A stretch of 64,000 bases of DNA. Origin: Methanosarcina barkeri str. Wiesmoor. GTDB lineage: Archaea; Halobacteriota; Methanosarcinia; Methanosarcinales; Methanosarcinaceae. This document shows, in pieces, positions 8,832 through 18,252 of the stretch; position 1 is the first letter of the stretch; the number at the start of each line of letters is the position of its first letter. Under the pieces are notes generated by a model that worked only from the letters and a program-made list of their open reading frames with translations, made no database searches and was not told the DNA's origin. The stretch spans positions 2,294,001 to 2,358,000 of the forward strand of contig NZ_CP009526.1 of the NCBI RefSeq assembly GCF_000969985.1. Direction: 5' to 3'. A program made the translations under genes and the position numbers.

Positions 8832-9102
8832 ACTTGGACACTATCACAATTACCATCAACTTTGATAAATTAATTCAATTTAAATATCACTCGTATCTAA
8901 GTACAAGAATCTTACAAGATTAAGCTATCTTGAAATCTCATAGTGGACATCTGATTTTTATCACCGAACTTTACATTAGTTAACCCACTTTTTTTAGAAA
9001 TTACCACGTGGCAACTTCTGCATATTTTTGAGTGAAATGTTGACTTTCAATATCGAAATCTCCAATCAACATTTTGTTGAATTATAAATTGTATAGGTTA
9101 TT

Positions 9103-10581
9103 TCATGAAGACATCCAGGTCCAAGAATCTGTAAATCGTATATTATATTTTGTTCCTGAATCTTTTATAAGTTCGATATCACCATTGATTTGGTCAACAA
9201 GAGTATTTACCAACTGTAAGCCCAGTGAACTAGTGTTTCTGAAGTCAATTGAATCCGGAAAACCAATGCCATTGTCTTCAACAATTAACATAAAATTTCT
9301 GTTAGGAGTGGTCAAAATTTTCTTTTTATCATTAACGTCTCTGTGAAGTTTAATGTGAATTTTCCCGCTTCCTACTTCTGGAAATGCATACTTTAATGAA
9401 TTAGAAACGAGTTCATTGACAATGATACCTAAAGGGATTGCATTATCCATTTCAAAACAGATATCGTCCACATCTAAAAGCAATTGGATATCAGAACTTC
9501 CAACTTTATACGATTTGAAAAGATCATCTGTTAATTCTTTCAAGTATGAAGCAAAATTGATTGTTTCCATATTTTTGGAGTTATACAGTTTTTCATGGAT
9601 TATAGACATGGATATGATTCGATTATTGCTTTCTCGAAATGCTTCAATAACTTTTTCACGTTCTAGGTTACCGGACAGCAAATTTTCGCACTCTAATTCT
9701 AAGAGGCTGGATATTACCTGCAGGTTATTTTTGATTCGATGGTGAATTTCTTTTTTACGAAGTTTTTCGGCTTTGTCAATAGCCTCCTTTGCAATTTTTT
9801 GTTCAGTCACATCTTGGATGAACCCCTGATAAAACTGGTTTGTCTTATTTATATCGTGCACAACATGGATAGACTCAAAGACCCAAACTATATTTCCATT
9901 TCTGTTCAGAACTCGATATTCTTGTTCAATTAAAGAGTTAGGTGTAATGTTCAGTTTCTTTCGATTCTCAAGGAAATTACTTTGATCTTCAGGATATACT
10001 AGCTGAACCAACCTGATTTTTCCTGATAAAAATTCTTCATTTCTATGGCCTGTAATTTCCTCTACGGCTCCATGAAGAAGCATGAGATTGAAATTATTGT
10101 CTAACTCAAATCCAATACCTCTGAAATTCTGCAGGTATGTTAGAATATGTTCTTCGCTTACCTTGAGCTTTTCCTGTGCATACTTATTTTCTATGATATT
10201 TTTAAGCAAGCCTATTCCTCTGTATACACAGTCATTCTCGTCTTTGAGAAAAACAGAACTATCCTCTACATAAATATAGTTTCCATCTTTTTTCCGAAAC
10301 CTGAATTTTTGCCAAAATTTCTCCCCTGTATTTAAAGAATTCTCAAGAGCACACCAAACTCTTTCTCTGTCTTCTGGATGTATCACCTCTTTACAGGCAG
10401 CCAGATCAATTTTGCTGAACTCTTCTTGAGTATAACCTGTAAACTCTTCAATAGGTCCTGACCACTCAATCTTTCCTGTCTGTGCATCACTGTCAAATAT
10501 TAATTGCCCTGTCATCTCAGCTATGGAAAAGAATCTTTTTTCAATTTTCTCGATGTTTTCTTTGTAAAAATCACTCTCCAT
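9103..10581 (-). CDS. PAS-domain sensor histidine kinase (HisKA_2 type)
   Basis: A 492-residue cytoplasmic sensor kinase. Two PAS domains occupy roughly residues 10-130 (ending GIGLLKNI) and 140-265 (ending FIQDVTEQK). They are followed by a HisKA_2 dimerisation helix with the phosphoacceptor region EIHHRIKNNLQVISSLLELE (about residue 279) and an HATPase_c domain with N-box IVNELVSNSLKYAF, G1 VEDNGIGFPDS and G2 SLGLQLVNTLVDQ. No transmembrane segment is present. ATG 10581 is chosen for its GGAGAG ribosome-binding site; the frame extends to 10629. There is no adjacent response regulator, so it is an orphan kinase. The kinase at 45095 has the same catalytic type. Confidence 0.88.
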   Translation of the reverse strand: MESDFYKENIEKIEKRFFSIAEMTGQLIFDSDAQTGKIEWSGPIEEFTGYTQEEFSKIDLAACKEVIHPEDRERVWCALENSLNTGEKFWQKFRFRKKDGNYIYVEDSSVFLKDENDCVYRGIGLLKNIIENKYAQEKLKVSEEHILTYLQNFRGIGFELDNNFNLMLLHGAVEEITGHRNEEFLSGKIRLVQLVYPEDQSNFLENRKKLNITPNSLIEQEYRVLNRNGNIVWVFESIHVVHDINKTNQFYQGFIQDVTEQKIAKEAIDKAEKLRKKEIHHRIKNNLQVISSLLELECENLLSGNLEREKVIEAFRESNNRIISMSIIHEKLYNSKNMETINFASYLKELTDDLFKSYKVGSSDIQLLLDVDDICFEMDNAIPLGIIVNELVSNSLKYAFPEVGSGKIHIKLHRDVNDKKKILTTPNRNFMLIVEDNGIGFPDSIDFRNTSSLGLQLVNTLVDQINGDIELIKDSGTKYNIRFTDSWTWMSS

Positions 10582-10629
10582 GATTATTCTCTCCAACTGT
10601 GTATAATAATTTACATTTCCACAGCACAA

Positions 10630-11534
10630 AGAAATAATTTTTGTATTGAATATTAAACTTCATTATTAAATTAACCTAATCTCATAAAAAATTTACGTAC
10701 TGTATTAATAATTAATGCTTTTAAAAAATTAATATTATATAACAAAATCATTACTTTAATAGTATAAAAGTTTCCTAATATTCGAATTTAAGGTTAAATA
10801 ATTTAGAATTACTCACATATTTTCATTATTGGTTTCGTTAAATCCCAACGTAATATTTGTAATCTGTTTGAGTCCTAACTATAATATTTTGTAACTATTT
10901 AAGTACACTAAAATAAGTCAACTAACACTGATTTTGGCCATATGGATATATCTCATAGGGGATTCATAGGGAATTCAGAGCAAAATTAAAAATGGCAGCG
11001 TTTGGCATCAATTTACAAAACCAACTGAAATATATTGTAAATACTGAACTTTCTAGATTCAGGCTTTTGATATCGATTCGTGAAAACTGAATTACAAGTC
11101 TTTTTAATTTTTCTGGTTTGGTTCCATATTTTCAAGGAAATTTCTAAATTTCAATGAAATATGACCTAATTTTTCTTCTTGTCAAAAAGTGCAGTGTGCC
11201 AATTTTTCTGTAAAATCATAAATATCAAAAAGTTATTGGGTAGAAAATTCCATATAGGCAGATCAATTATCTACATAGTACGCAAAAATCTGACTTCAAA
11301 GTTACAGCAAATTCGAGACACTACCTTTATAAAATTCCCTGAAACTTTACTGATTAGCTGGGCTTTTTTTCGTTTTTATCCTACCTCCCGATAAATATTA
11401 CGCTAATTAAAACTTATAGTAAAAAACGATATAATTTTATATTTTTATTCTATATAGTGTTACAATTAATAAAATATTTATTCACTGACTCGCTATTTAT
11501 TTATCATTAATATAATCAATTCCCTAACTCATCT
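10630..11534. other. long AT-rich intergenic region
   Basis: No supported gene. A 71-codon frame at 11179-11394 lacks a ribosome-binding site and resembles nothing. The region lies between divergent genes and probably carries both promoters. Confidence 0.5.
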
Positions 11535-11549
11535 TTGTGGAGTGAACCT

Positions 11550-12296
11550 ATGGAAACTAAAGAAGTGATAAGAAATTACTGGGGTTATCGCAGTGAAACT
11601 TATAGTACTGGCATTGTGGAGCAATCCGAAGAGGAATGGGCTACCTGGAAAAACATACTTTCATCAACAGTAGATAGAAGAGAACATCTTGAAATACTCG
11701 ATGTCGGTACAGGGCCAGGTCAACTTGCCCTGATGTTTGCGGAGCTGGGCCATCATGTAACTGCTGTTGACCTATCGACCAGGATGCTTGACAAAGCCAG
11801 AAAAAATGCCTTGAAGAGGTCTCTGGATATAAACTTCATTCAGGGAGATGCTGAGAATCTGCAGCTTCCGGACATGCAATTTGATGTGGTATCCAGCAAG
11901 TTTCTCCTGTGGACACTCCCAGATCCACAAAAGGCTCTGTCTGAGTGGAAGCGGGTGTTAAAGAAAGACGGTATGATCATTGCCATCGATGGTGACTGGT
12001 TCAATTCGGGTATATTTCTGAAATCGATTCGTACCATATCGGATGGGATACGTTCCATAAAGGAAAGAAACTTTCATAATCCCTTTAATCAACACTATAA
12101 TCCGATAAAAAAAGATCTTCCTCTTTATAGTTTAAAACCCGACCGGGTATTCAGGTTCTTAAATGATACGGGTTTTGAGAAGATTAATATTGAGCGTATG
12201 AATACCCTATGCTGTTCCGCCAGGAAAAAAGGTAACTTGCTGGATAAGCTCGACTATGCCCATCCTGTTTACTTCATGAAGGCTGTGAAAAAGTAA
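11550..12296 (+). CDS. class I SAM-dependent methyltransferase
   Basis: A 248-residue methyltransferase of the Rossmann-like class I fold. Motif I is LDVGTGPGQLALMFAELG, the acidic residue binding the SAM ribose lies in VTAVDLSTRML, and the post-motif QGDAENLQLPD and FDVVSS segments follow, as in UbiE/SmtA-like enzymes. The substrate is not predictable. ATG 11550 is selected because GGAG lies 8 nt upstream; an in-frame TTG at 11535 is less likely. It is monocistronic, with an AT-rich upstream region. Confidence 0.82.
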   Translation: METKEVIRNYWGYRSETYSTGIVEQSEEEWATWKNILSSTVDRREHLEILDVGTGPGQLALMFAELGHHVTAVDLSTRMLDKARKNALKRSLDINFIQGDAENLQLPDMQFDVVSSKFLLWTLPDPQKALSEWKRVLKKDGMIIAIDGDWFNSGIFLKSIRTISDGIRSIKERNFHNPFNQHYNPIKKDLPLYSLKPDRVFRFLNDTGFEKINIERMNTLCCSARKKGNLLDKLDYAHPVYFMKAVKK

Positions 12297-12701
12297 TCTT
12301 TATAATCCTGAGGGTTTGCGAAGTAAGAAGTCCTGCTCTATCTTTCAGATTCTTCTCTATCGTAGATCATACTTCCTTTTTCTTTCTATAGGGCTCAGTT
12401 GCTCTTTTAACCTTTCAACTCTTCCAATTCTTTCAACTTTTTCAACTATTTCTTCTTCGCCCCTTCCTGTGGTAGAGGGAGTTTCAAAAAATTCATTTTG
12501 GACATACTTTGGAATCAATGTACTAGATATCTGTTAATAGCTTAGTTCACTAAGAAAGCTATTTCTTGTGTTCCAATTGTCCTTTACTTTGATTCTCTGG
12601 TACACGGCAGAGAAAAATTAATCATAAGGTAAGTATAATTTAAACAAGATTTAATTTAAAATGTTATATTTCTATTCCAAACTCATTTTGGAGTGTCCTT
12701 C
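12297..12701. other. intergenic region upstream of galU
   Basis: A pyrimidine-rich stretch (about 12330-12480) with no recognisable gene. The immediate leader of galU carries its GGAG ribosome-binding site at 12690-12693. Confidence 0.5.
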
Positions 12702-13634
12702 TTGACTGTCAAAAAAGCACTTATCCCTGCAGCAGGCCTTGGGACCCGTTTCCTGCCTGCCACCAAGTCCATGCCCAAAGAAATGCTCCCTATAATTGAC
12801 ACACCTGTAATCCACTACGTTGTAGAGGAAGCAATTGCCTCGGGAATTGAGGATATTATCATCATCACAGGTAGAGGGAAACGAGCAATTGAGGACTATT
12901 TCGATGATTCTCCTGAACTCGAAATGCACCTTGCGAAAAAGCATAATACTGAACTCCTTAAGCTTGTCCGGGATGTTTCCTCACTCGTGGATATTCACTA
13001 CATCCGCCAGAAAGAACCTAACGGGCTTGGAGATGCGGTCCTTAGGGCAGAAAACCATATTGGAGACGAACCTTTTGCCGTGCTTCTCGGGGACGATATT
13101 ATTGTTAATGACAAGCCCTGTACGGCTCAGCTCATTGAAAATTTTGAAAAATATGGGAGATCCACGCTCGCAGTGGAAGAAGTTCCTTATGAAAAACTAA
13201 GCAGCTATGGAATTATAAAAGGAAAACCACTCTGCGACTCCCTTTATATGCTTGAGGATATCGTTGAAAAGCCGTCACCTGAAAATGCTCCTTCCAATCT
13301 GGGAGCAATAGGCCGCTATGTTTTCACTCCTGAAATATTTGATTGTATAAAAGAAGCCGGGACAGGAGTAGGAAATGAAATCCAGCTGACTGATGGGATT
13401 CGTGTTCTTAACAAGTCGCAGATTATCTATGCCTGCAGGTTCAAAGGAAAAAGGTTCGATACAGGTGACAGGTTAGGGTACGTAAAATCAGTAGTGGACT
13501 TTGCTCTTCAAAATGAAAACCTCAGGGAAGATGTATTCGAATACCTGAGAAAAATCCTTGAAGCCGAAGATAGTCTGGAACAGGGAGAAACTGATATTAT
13601 GAAAGAGCCATCAGTTGACAAGATAACAACTTGA
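12702..13634 (+). CDS. galU: UTP--glucose-1-phosphate uridylyltransferase
   Basis: This enzyme makes UDP-glucose from UTP and glucose-1-phosphate for glycan synthesis. The 310-residue protein has the nucleotidyltransferase signature AAGLGTRFLPATKSMPKEML at its N-terminus, then ITGRGKRAIEDYFD, GLGDAVLRAE, LLGDDI, ITP-like IIKG, VEKPSPENAPSNLGAIGRY and FKGKRFDTGDRLGYV near the C-terminus, all diagnostic for GalU. TTG 12702 is chosen over GTG 12693 because GGAG (12690-12693) is 8 nt upstream of the TTG and overlaps the GTG. There is no operon partner. Confidence 0.93.
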   Translation: MTVKKALIPAAGLGTRFLPATKSMPKEMLPIIDTPVIHYVVEEAIASGIEDIIIITGRGKRAIEDYFDDSPELEMHLAKKHNTELLKLVRDVSSLVDIHYIRQKEPNGLGDAVLRAENHIGDEPFAVLLGDDIIVNDKPCTAQLIENFEKYGRSTLAVEEVPYEKLSSYGIIKGKPLCDSLYMLEDIVEKPSPENAPSNLGAIGRYVFTPEIFDCIKEAGTGVGNEIQLTDGIRVLNKSQIIYACRFKGKRFDTGDRLGYVKSVVDFALQNENLREDVFEYLRKILEAEDSLEQGETDIMKEPSVDKITT

Positions 13635-14200
13635 GAGTGGAGAAATTTCGGCGAAGGATGAGAAATTGAGCGAAGAGTCAGAAATTAAAATATGAGACTA
13701 TCCAGGCATTACCTTTAAGTCCTTCCTATTGAGTAATGCCAGAATATTTGAAAAAATTGTATTGGGAAGGGCATCTGAGTATTGGGAATGGGGGGTTTTG
13801 GGGGAAAAGTGTTGGCTGAGGTTTACAATAAAAATAGGTTTTTCTCAGATGCCCTATTTTATAAATATTTATAAAAATATATAAAAACGTTGATATACTG
13901 TTAATTATTATGAGTTTTCCACAGTACTTACATTTTTTGGAAAAGATTTTATTAGTTAGACTCAAATTGTAAATCTGAATTCAGTTTGAAAATTACACAA
14001 ATATCTGACTTGAAAAATTGCATGATTGACAAAAGATAGAGATAAAAAGTGAAAAATTAAAGAATAAAAAGTGAAAAATGAAAAAATCCAAAATAAAAAG
14101 ATCATGTTTTAAAGAATTATAGCGCTTATAGCGCTTCTTAATGAAATAAATAAAATCCGTCTTCGGGATTAACCTGTTTCTTATGAAGCCTTTTTGATAA
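13635..14200. other. intergenic region between convergent genes
   Basis: No gene supported. It contains the inverted repeat at 13769-13854 and a small palindromic AGCGCTTATAGCGCT motif near 14120. Confidence 0.5.
13769..13854. repeat. 11-bp inverted repeat bounding an 86-bp segment
   Basis: GGGCATCTGAG (13769-13779) and CTCAGATGCCC (13844-13854) are perfect reverse complements with 64 nt between. It could be a MITE-like remnant or a structured RNA. It lies between convergent genes and no ORF is inside. Confidence 0.5.
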
Positions 14201-14872
14201 TCAATTTTTATCGACAAGTTTTGCTTCCAGAATCTTTAAGGAGCCAGTGTCACCCTGCCATTCAACTTCACTTTTTACAATCTCAATCCGTTTCTTAAAA
14301 AAGGGAGCATCAAGCACAACAGTCTCATATTCTCCGCCTTCTCCGGCCATATGAACCATGTATCGCTTGTTCAGCGCTTTGAGATGTTCAATCGAGTTTA
14401 CATTAATAGGGCGACCAAGCCAGGACTCGTCGAGGCCGTCAGCTGCGACTCTGACAATCCGGATATCGAGTACTTTTGACATTTCATTGAGCAATTCTTC
14501 AGGGTCCCTGTGCCAGAGAGGAGTATAGACCTTAAGCCCCAGGGCATCGCAGATCTTCTTCACCCTACCTGCCTGGTACTGTGACTCAATTGCACCTACG
14601 GATACGCCGTCTACATCTACTTTCTTGAGGGCAAGGGTCAGGTCATCCAGTTCGAGTTCCTTTATTCCGCTGGACTCTTGCTGGACCAGGGGGATTTCAC
14701 AGGCGGCAGAGATTAATTCTACCATGTGGAGGTTGACGGAATGGTACATATAAGAATCGTCCCTTGCAGGGACAATATTAATCAGGTGGGTGACTTCATG
14801 CCCTTCCTGGAGGGCTTTATATATGGCAAAAATCGAGTCCTTGCCACCGGAAATCAGTGCTGCGAGTTTCAT
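14201..14872 (-). CDS. Dph6-like diphthine--ammonia ligase / PP-loop ATPase
   Basis: A 223-residue PP-loop ATP pyrophosphatase of the MJ0570/Dph6 family, predicted to catalyse the ATP-dependent amidation that finishes diphthamide on elongation factor 2. The N-terminal PP-loop is ALISGGKDSIFAI. Family-typical segments follow: GVSVGAIESQYQAGRVKKIC, TPLWHRDPEELL and the C-terminal GEGGEYETVVLDAPFF. ATG 14872 is selected because a GGGA element sits 5 nt upstream; an in-frame ATG at 14878 is possible. The diphthine synthase gene lies 3 kb away on the same strand, supporting the diphthamide role. Confidence 0.85.
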   Translation of the reverse strand: MKLAALISGGKDSIFAIYKALQEGHEVTHLINIVPARDDSYMYHSVNLHMVELISAACEIPLVQQESSGIKELELDDLTLALKKVDVDGVSVGAIESQYQAGRVKKICDALGLKVYTPLWHRDPEELLNEMSKVLDIRIVRVAADGLDESWLGRPINVNSIEHLKALNKRYMVHMAGEGGEYETVVLDAPFFKKRIEIVKSEVEWQGDTGSLKILEAKLVDKN

Positions 14873-14992
14873 CTGCATCCCTTTTTGTTTTACTATCTTT
14901 TTCGTACGTTGGGGGTTATAATGCTTGGATCATTATGTAATATTTTATATACTTTTTGACTTTTGATCATGCTTCTTCGGCATTTTGCAATT

Positions 14993-15892
14993 TCAGCACT
15001 CTTTCTCAAGCCTTCCAAAATTGGCTTCATAACGGGCTTTCATTTCTTCCCAGGTGGGAAGGTCTGTCTGGCAACCTCGTGCCTGCACAGCAAAAGAAGC
15101 TACTGTAGACCCAATTTTTCCGCAGGTGGGAAGAGGGTATCCTCTTGTGAGGGCGAGAAGGAAACCTGCCCTGTAAGCATCTCCTGCTCCTGTGGGATCT
15201 GCAGCCTGGACAGAGATTACAGGAATTAAAAATTCATTTTTATCTGTATAGATCTTGCTACCCTTGGAATCGTATGTGACCACAATGATGTCGATCATCG
15301 CCTTGAGTTCAGAGAAGCTTTTTCCGGTCATCTCTGAAACTCGCCTTATTTCGTGTCTGTTCGCAAAAAGGATGTCAGTGTGAGCAAGTATGAGTTCAAG
15401 ATTTTCTTTTGAATACGTAACAAGATCCTGGCCAGGGTCAAAGGAGACGAAGCCGGCAATTTGTGCGAGTTTCGCGTTATACACCGAGTCAGCGGTTGCA
15501 AGATGAACAAAATCTACAGGTTCGGGTTCCAATTTCTTGAATTTTGAAGAAGCTCCCCAGTAAAAATAGGTTGTCTGGTTGTCTTCCTTATCAGTGAAAA
15601 TAAAGGCTTTAGAAATTTTCTGGTCCTCAATTCTATAAAGGCGGGAGAGATCAACATTCGCTTCTGTAAGGAGTTTTTCATATCCTGAACTTACAAAATC
15701 CGTACCTACAGGGGAAATCAGCTGGCTCTTTCCCCCCAACTTTGCAATGGCAACCGCAATATTGGCAGCCCCTCCACCAGGATATTCTTCATAGTCAATG
15801 ACAGGAGAAGACTCATTTTTTCCTGCGATTCTTTCAACATCTACAATGTAATCAAGGGCAGTATGCCCTACGATGGAAATTACTCTGTCCAT
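14993..15892 (-). CDS. PfkB-family carbohydrate/nucleoside kinase
   Basis: A 299-residue kinase of the ribokinase (PfkB) superfamily, transferring the ATP phosphate to a sugar or nucleoside. The first signature is YPGGGAANIAVAIAKLGG (about residues 37-55). The second signature, with anion hole and catalytic Asp, is DPTGAGDAYRAGF near residue 232. SFDPGQDL and FANRHEI match ribokinase-like folds. The substrate is unresolved; archaeal homologs include nucleoside kinases. GAGG precedes the ATG at 15892. It reads in the same direction as the Dph6-like gene (about 120 nt apart), so co-transcription is possible. Confidence 0.87.
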   Translation of the reverse strand: MDRVISIVGHTALDYIVDVERIAGKNESSPVIDYEEYPGGGAANIAVAIAKLGGKSQLISPVGTDFVSSGYEKLLTEANVDLSRLYRIEDQKISKAFIFTDKEDNQTTYFYWGASSKFKKLEPEPVDFVHLATADSVYNAKLAQIAGFVSFDPGQDLVTYSKENLELILAHTDILFANRHEIRRVSEMTGKSFSELKAMIDIIVVTYDSKGSKIYTDKNEFLIPVISVQAADPTGAGDAYRAGFLLALTRGYPLPTCGKIGSTVASFAVQARGCQTDLPTWEEMKARYEANFGRLEKEC

Positions 15893-16153
15893 GTAGTGTC
15901 CTCTTTTTTATGGATTGTGCAAAAGCCCGAGTCTTTGCGCCGGATAAAATTCTAAAAAACAAGTGAAGGATAGATAAAACTTGCTTTTTTGCTGGGCTTC
16001 GATCAATGATAGATACTCTTTGTTACAAAAGGCTCTTTTCTTAACGAAATTCTCTATTCAGCCTTAGAAAGTCAGGCACGAACAAAACCCATAGAGATAA
16101 CTAACTGCATTATAATGCCTTTTTCTGTCCCAACAGGTTCTGTGAAAAAACTT

Positions 16154-16543
16154 TTATTTTTCTGTTTTGCTCTTATGCTGCTGTTCGCCCTTCTCAGTTG
16201 ACCTTTCGAATTCAGTGACCTCAACAACTGTCAAAGGAATATCCCGGAGAGACTTTCCGATAACTGATTTTGCGATCCTTTCCGCATGTTCGGCAGACTC
16301 AGCATCAAAAACCTTCATCTCAAAAATAAGACCTACAAGAGCGGTGTTTGCCGCTATGAAAACACTGCTAAAGGGCTCACCACATAACGGGCAGGATGTA
16401 GTTCCCACGTCAACCTCTACAAAATCCAGTTTAGGATTCAGGCGTTTTCCAGCTTCTGAAATCGCTACTCCTATAGCATCATCAGCCGTCTTTACATCTC
16501 TAACCAACCAAGCTGCTTCAAGTACCACATGGAAGTTTTTCAT
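16154..16543 (-). CDS. UPF0212 (DUF555) family protein
   Basis: A conserved archaeal protein of unknown function, 129 residues. The diagnostic stretch contains [33 protein letters not shown], a CPLCGEPF zinc-knuckle pair, and [20 protein letters not shown]. The single CxxC pair could bind metal on dimerisation. The C-terminal tail (after EFERS) is charged and variable. It lies in a minus-strand run of archaeal core genes (Dph6-like, pfkB, DUF357, dphB). Confidence 0.9.
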   Translation of the reverse strand: MKNFHVVLEAAWLVRDVKTADDAIGVAISEAGKRLNPKLDFVEVDVGTTSCPLCGEPFSSVFIAANTALVGLIFEMKVFDAESAEHAERIAKSVIGKSLRDIPLTVVEVTEFERSTEKGEQQHKSKTEK

Positions 16544-16797
16544 TATTGTCCACCATAATTATTCTATTATGCAAGTTTTTAAGAAGATATCCCAATCGGG
16601 AAAGTTTTCACAGAATCTAAAGAATAGAATAAAGTATATAAAATTGTTTCTGCTTCAAACAAATAGTATCATATTTGCTTTTATATGTTGTTTCAGTTAA
16701 GTTTTAATCCTTAGTCCTGCAACTTTAATCCTTCCGACCATGGTCTATGATTTATCCCGCAATCATTTATCCCATAATCAATTTAGGCATTCTTAAT
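16544..16797. other. intergenic
   Basis: No gene seen; AT-rich. A 177-codon plus-strand frame over 16167-16700 is the antisense shadow of UPF0212. Confidence 0.5.
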
Positions 16798-16970
16798 TTT
16801 TTTATTCTTCTTTAGTTATTCTTCTTTAGTTATTCTTCTTTAGTTATTCTTCTTTAGTTATTCTTCTTTAGTCATTTTCTTTAGTCATTTTCTTTAGTCA
16901 TTTTCTTTAGTTATTCTTCTTTAGTCATTTTCTTTAGTCATTTTCTTTAGTCATTTTCTTTAGTCATATC
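16798..16970. repeat. degenerate tandem repeat, 13-14-bp units
   Basis: About twelve consecutive copies of ttattcttctttag (14 bp) and the related tcattttctttag (13 bp) in mixed order, ending at the 3' edge of the DUF357 gene. The pyrimidine-rich strand (T-rich on +) could act as a terminator for minus-strand transcripts only in the reverse sense. Confidence 0.8.
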
Positions 16971-16974
16971 TTAT

Positions 16975-17256
16975 TTATATAGTAAAAAGAGTTTCATCAT
17001 CAACCGCAAAAACCCCGAGTTTTGCACCTGCATCGAGCCAAGCATGACCATAGCTGAAGGAGGCAAGGGCGTTTACCGGGTCTTTGTTCTCCAGAAAATA
17101 CACCCCATCTTTATAGTAGGCTTCTGCCATTGTATAATAATCCTTTGCAACGGCATACATATGGGACCCTTGAATTGGAGCATATTTTGCTTTCTGGAGG
17201 GCTCTTTTTAACATATCTTCATATCTTTTGACTTTTTCATCAAGATCAGCAGGCAT
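16975..17256 (-). CDS. DUF357 family protein
   Basis: A 93-residue archaeal protein of the DUF357 family, all-helical, function unknown. The characteristic pattern includes VKRYEDMLKRALQ, AVAKDYYTMAEAYYKDGVYF and NALASFSYGHAWLDAGAKLG. ATG 17256 is chosen because GGTGA lies 5 nt upstream; a GTG/ATG extension to 17265 is less likely. It is 40 nt downstream of dphB on the same strand, so it is probably co-transcribed with it. This arrangement of a small DUF357 gene next to diphthine synthase suggests a shared translation-related context, which is inference only. Confidence 0.88.
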   Translation of the reverse strand: MPADLDEKVKRYEDMLKRALQKAKYAPIQGSHMYAVAKDYYTMAEAYYKDGVYFLENKDPVNALASFSYGHAWLDAGAKLGVFAVDDETLFTI

Positions 17257-17295
17257 TATGATCACCAGAAGACACTATAAATAGTATTCTCTTCT

Positions 17296-18096
17296 TTACT
17301 CCACTTCTTTCATAAATCCTACTGGGCCTCCTGCAAGTTTCACAAGCGCTTCGGCTTCAAGAAAATGCAGTTTTCCGGGAATTACGAGGATATGAAGAGG
17401 TTTTCCAAAATTAAAGTCCTTGAGATTTTCTGCATAGTCTGCTCTTATGACTGGTTTTTCCGAGCCTGCCCTGGCTATTCCTACTGCAGCAGCTCCTCGC
17501 ATGATTCCTTCACCCCTTTTTTCCTCAACCTCAAGGAGAAGCTCAAGAGCGGTGTTTACAGTCATATAGCCTTTTTCCTTGTCTATATCCAGGAACACCA
17601 GAGTATGCAGGCCAAGTTCCAGGTTTTGCTTTATAGTATCATAAGGAGTCTCTGAGATTATCCTTGTGCCTCTCCTGCTCTCATAGGGATGAGGAATACT
17701 TGCAGATTTCCCGAAGCGGTAGTTCTGCAGTCCTGTAAGACCCGAGACAGCCGAGGCAATGGAAGCCCCATGAATCAGTCGAGTATCTATCCCCAGTTTT
17801 TCAGCTCTCAGGCGTAAGTCTACATGGGTTGTGGAGACCATTGTATCTCCGCCAGTCAGGAAGCAAAGATTCCTATTCTTTGCTTTGGAGAGCCAGTCAG
17901 GGTGCTGCTCCACATCCTCTCTTGAAAGCAAAAAGACTTTCTTTCCGTAGAGCTTCTCCATTTTTTCAAGGTTCGTACCCATGAGACAGGATGTATAGAA
18001 TTCCGCATAAACCATGTCAGCTTCCCTGATAGCTTCAAGTCCCTTTAAAGAAATGTCATATTCGTCGAAAAGGCCCAGACCTATAAATGTAAGCAT
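17296..18096 (-). CDS. dphB: diphthine synthase
   Basis: SAM-dependent methyltransferase of the tetrapyrrole-methylase fold that trimethylates the modified histidine of archaeal EF-2 during diphthamide synthesis. The 266-residue protein starts MLTFIGLGLFDEYD and has SAM-site motifs FLTGGDTMVSTTH, IHGASIASAVSGLTGLQNYR, FGKSASIPHPYESRRG and LDIDKEKGYMTVNTALELLL, which are diagnostic. ATG 18096 is chosen to match the family N-terminus; the frame extends to ATG 18153 without homology. It is divergent from the thioredoxin gene. Confidence 0.93.
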   Translation of the reverse strand: MLTFIGLGLFDEYDISLKGLEAIREADMVYAEFYTSCLMGTNLEKMEKLYGKKVFLLSREDVEQHPDWLSKAKNRNLCFLTGGDTMVSTTHVDLRLRAEKLGIDTRLIHGASIASAVSGLTGLQNYRFGKSASIPHPYESRRGTRIISETPYDTIKQNLELGLHTLVFLDIDKEKGYMTVNTALELLLEVEEKRGEGIMRGAAAVGIARAGSEKPVIRADYAENLKDFNFGKPLHILVIPGKLHFLEAEALVKLAGGPVGFMKEVE

Positions 18097-18190
18097 AGTC
18101 CGCTTTAAGAGTCCTGCTGGTTTAAAACTTTTTGTTTGAATAGATTCAGGCAATAATTCTTTATTTTCCGAATTTACGGATACGCTTAAC

Positions 18191-18203
18191 TTATTTATAT
18201 ATG
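18191..18203 (+). promoter_or_regulatory. TATA box for the thioredoxin operon
   Basis: TTTATATAT (about 18194-18202) lies roughly 50 nt before the thioredoxin coding start, with a purine-rich stretch upstream. It suits an archaeal TATA element for the trx-trxB unit. Confidence 0.4.
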
Positions 18204-18241
18204 GAAATTAATACTAGAATAATATTTAAAATGCAGTTTTT

Positions 18242-18247
18242 GGAGGG
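18242..18247 (+). promoter_or_regulatory. strong Shine-Dalgarno in front of an ACG codon
   Basis: GGAGGG is followed after 6 nt by ACG (18253). No ATG, GTG or TTG is in frame until after the redox motif, so this ribosome-binding site is what places the start of the thioredoxin gene. Confidence 0.6.
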
Positions 18248-18252
18248 TTTTT

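Noticed and set aside
11179-11394. 71-codon plus-strand frame in a long gap
   Set aside because: No ribosome-binding site, no motif, and composition typical of AT-rich noncoding DNA.
12672-12944. 90-codon minus-strand frame over the galU start
   Set aside because: Antisense to the diagnostic GalU N-terminus.
16167-16700. 177-codon plus-strand frame
   Set aside because: Most of it is the reverse of the conserved UPF0212 gene, so it is a shadow.
16798-16970. CRISPR array
   Set aside because: Units are contiguous 13-14-bp repeats without unique spacers. The same holds for the arrays at 8219, 21470, 31004, 43571 and 62301, and no cas genes are present.
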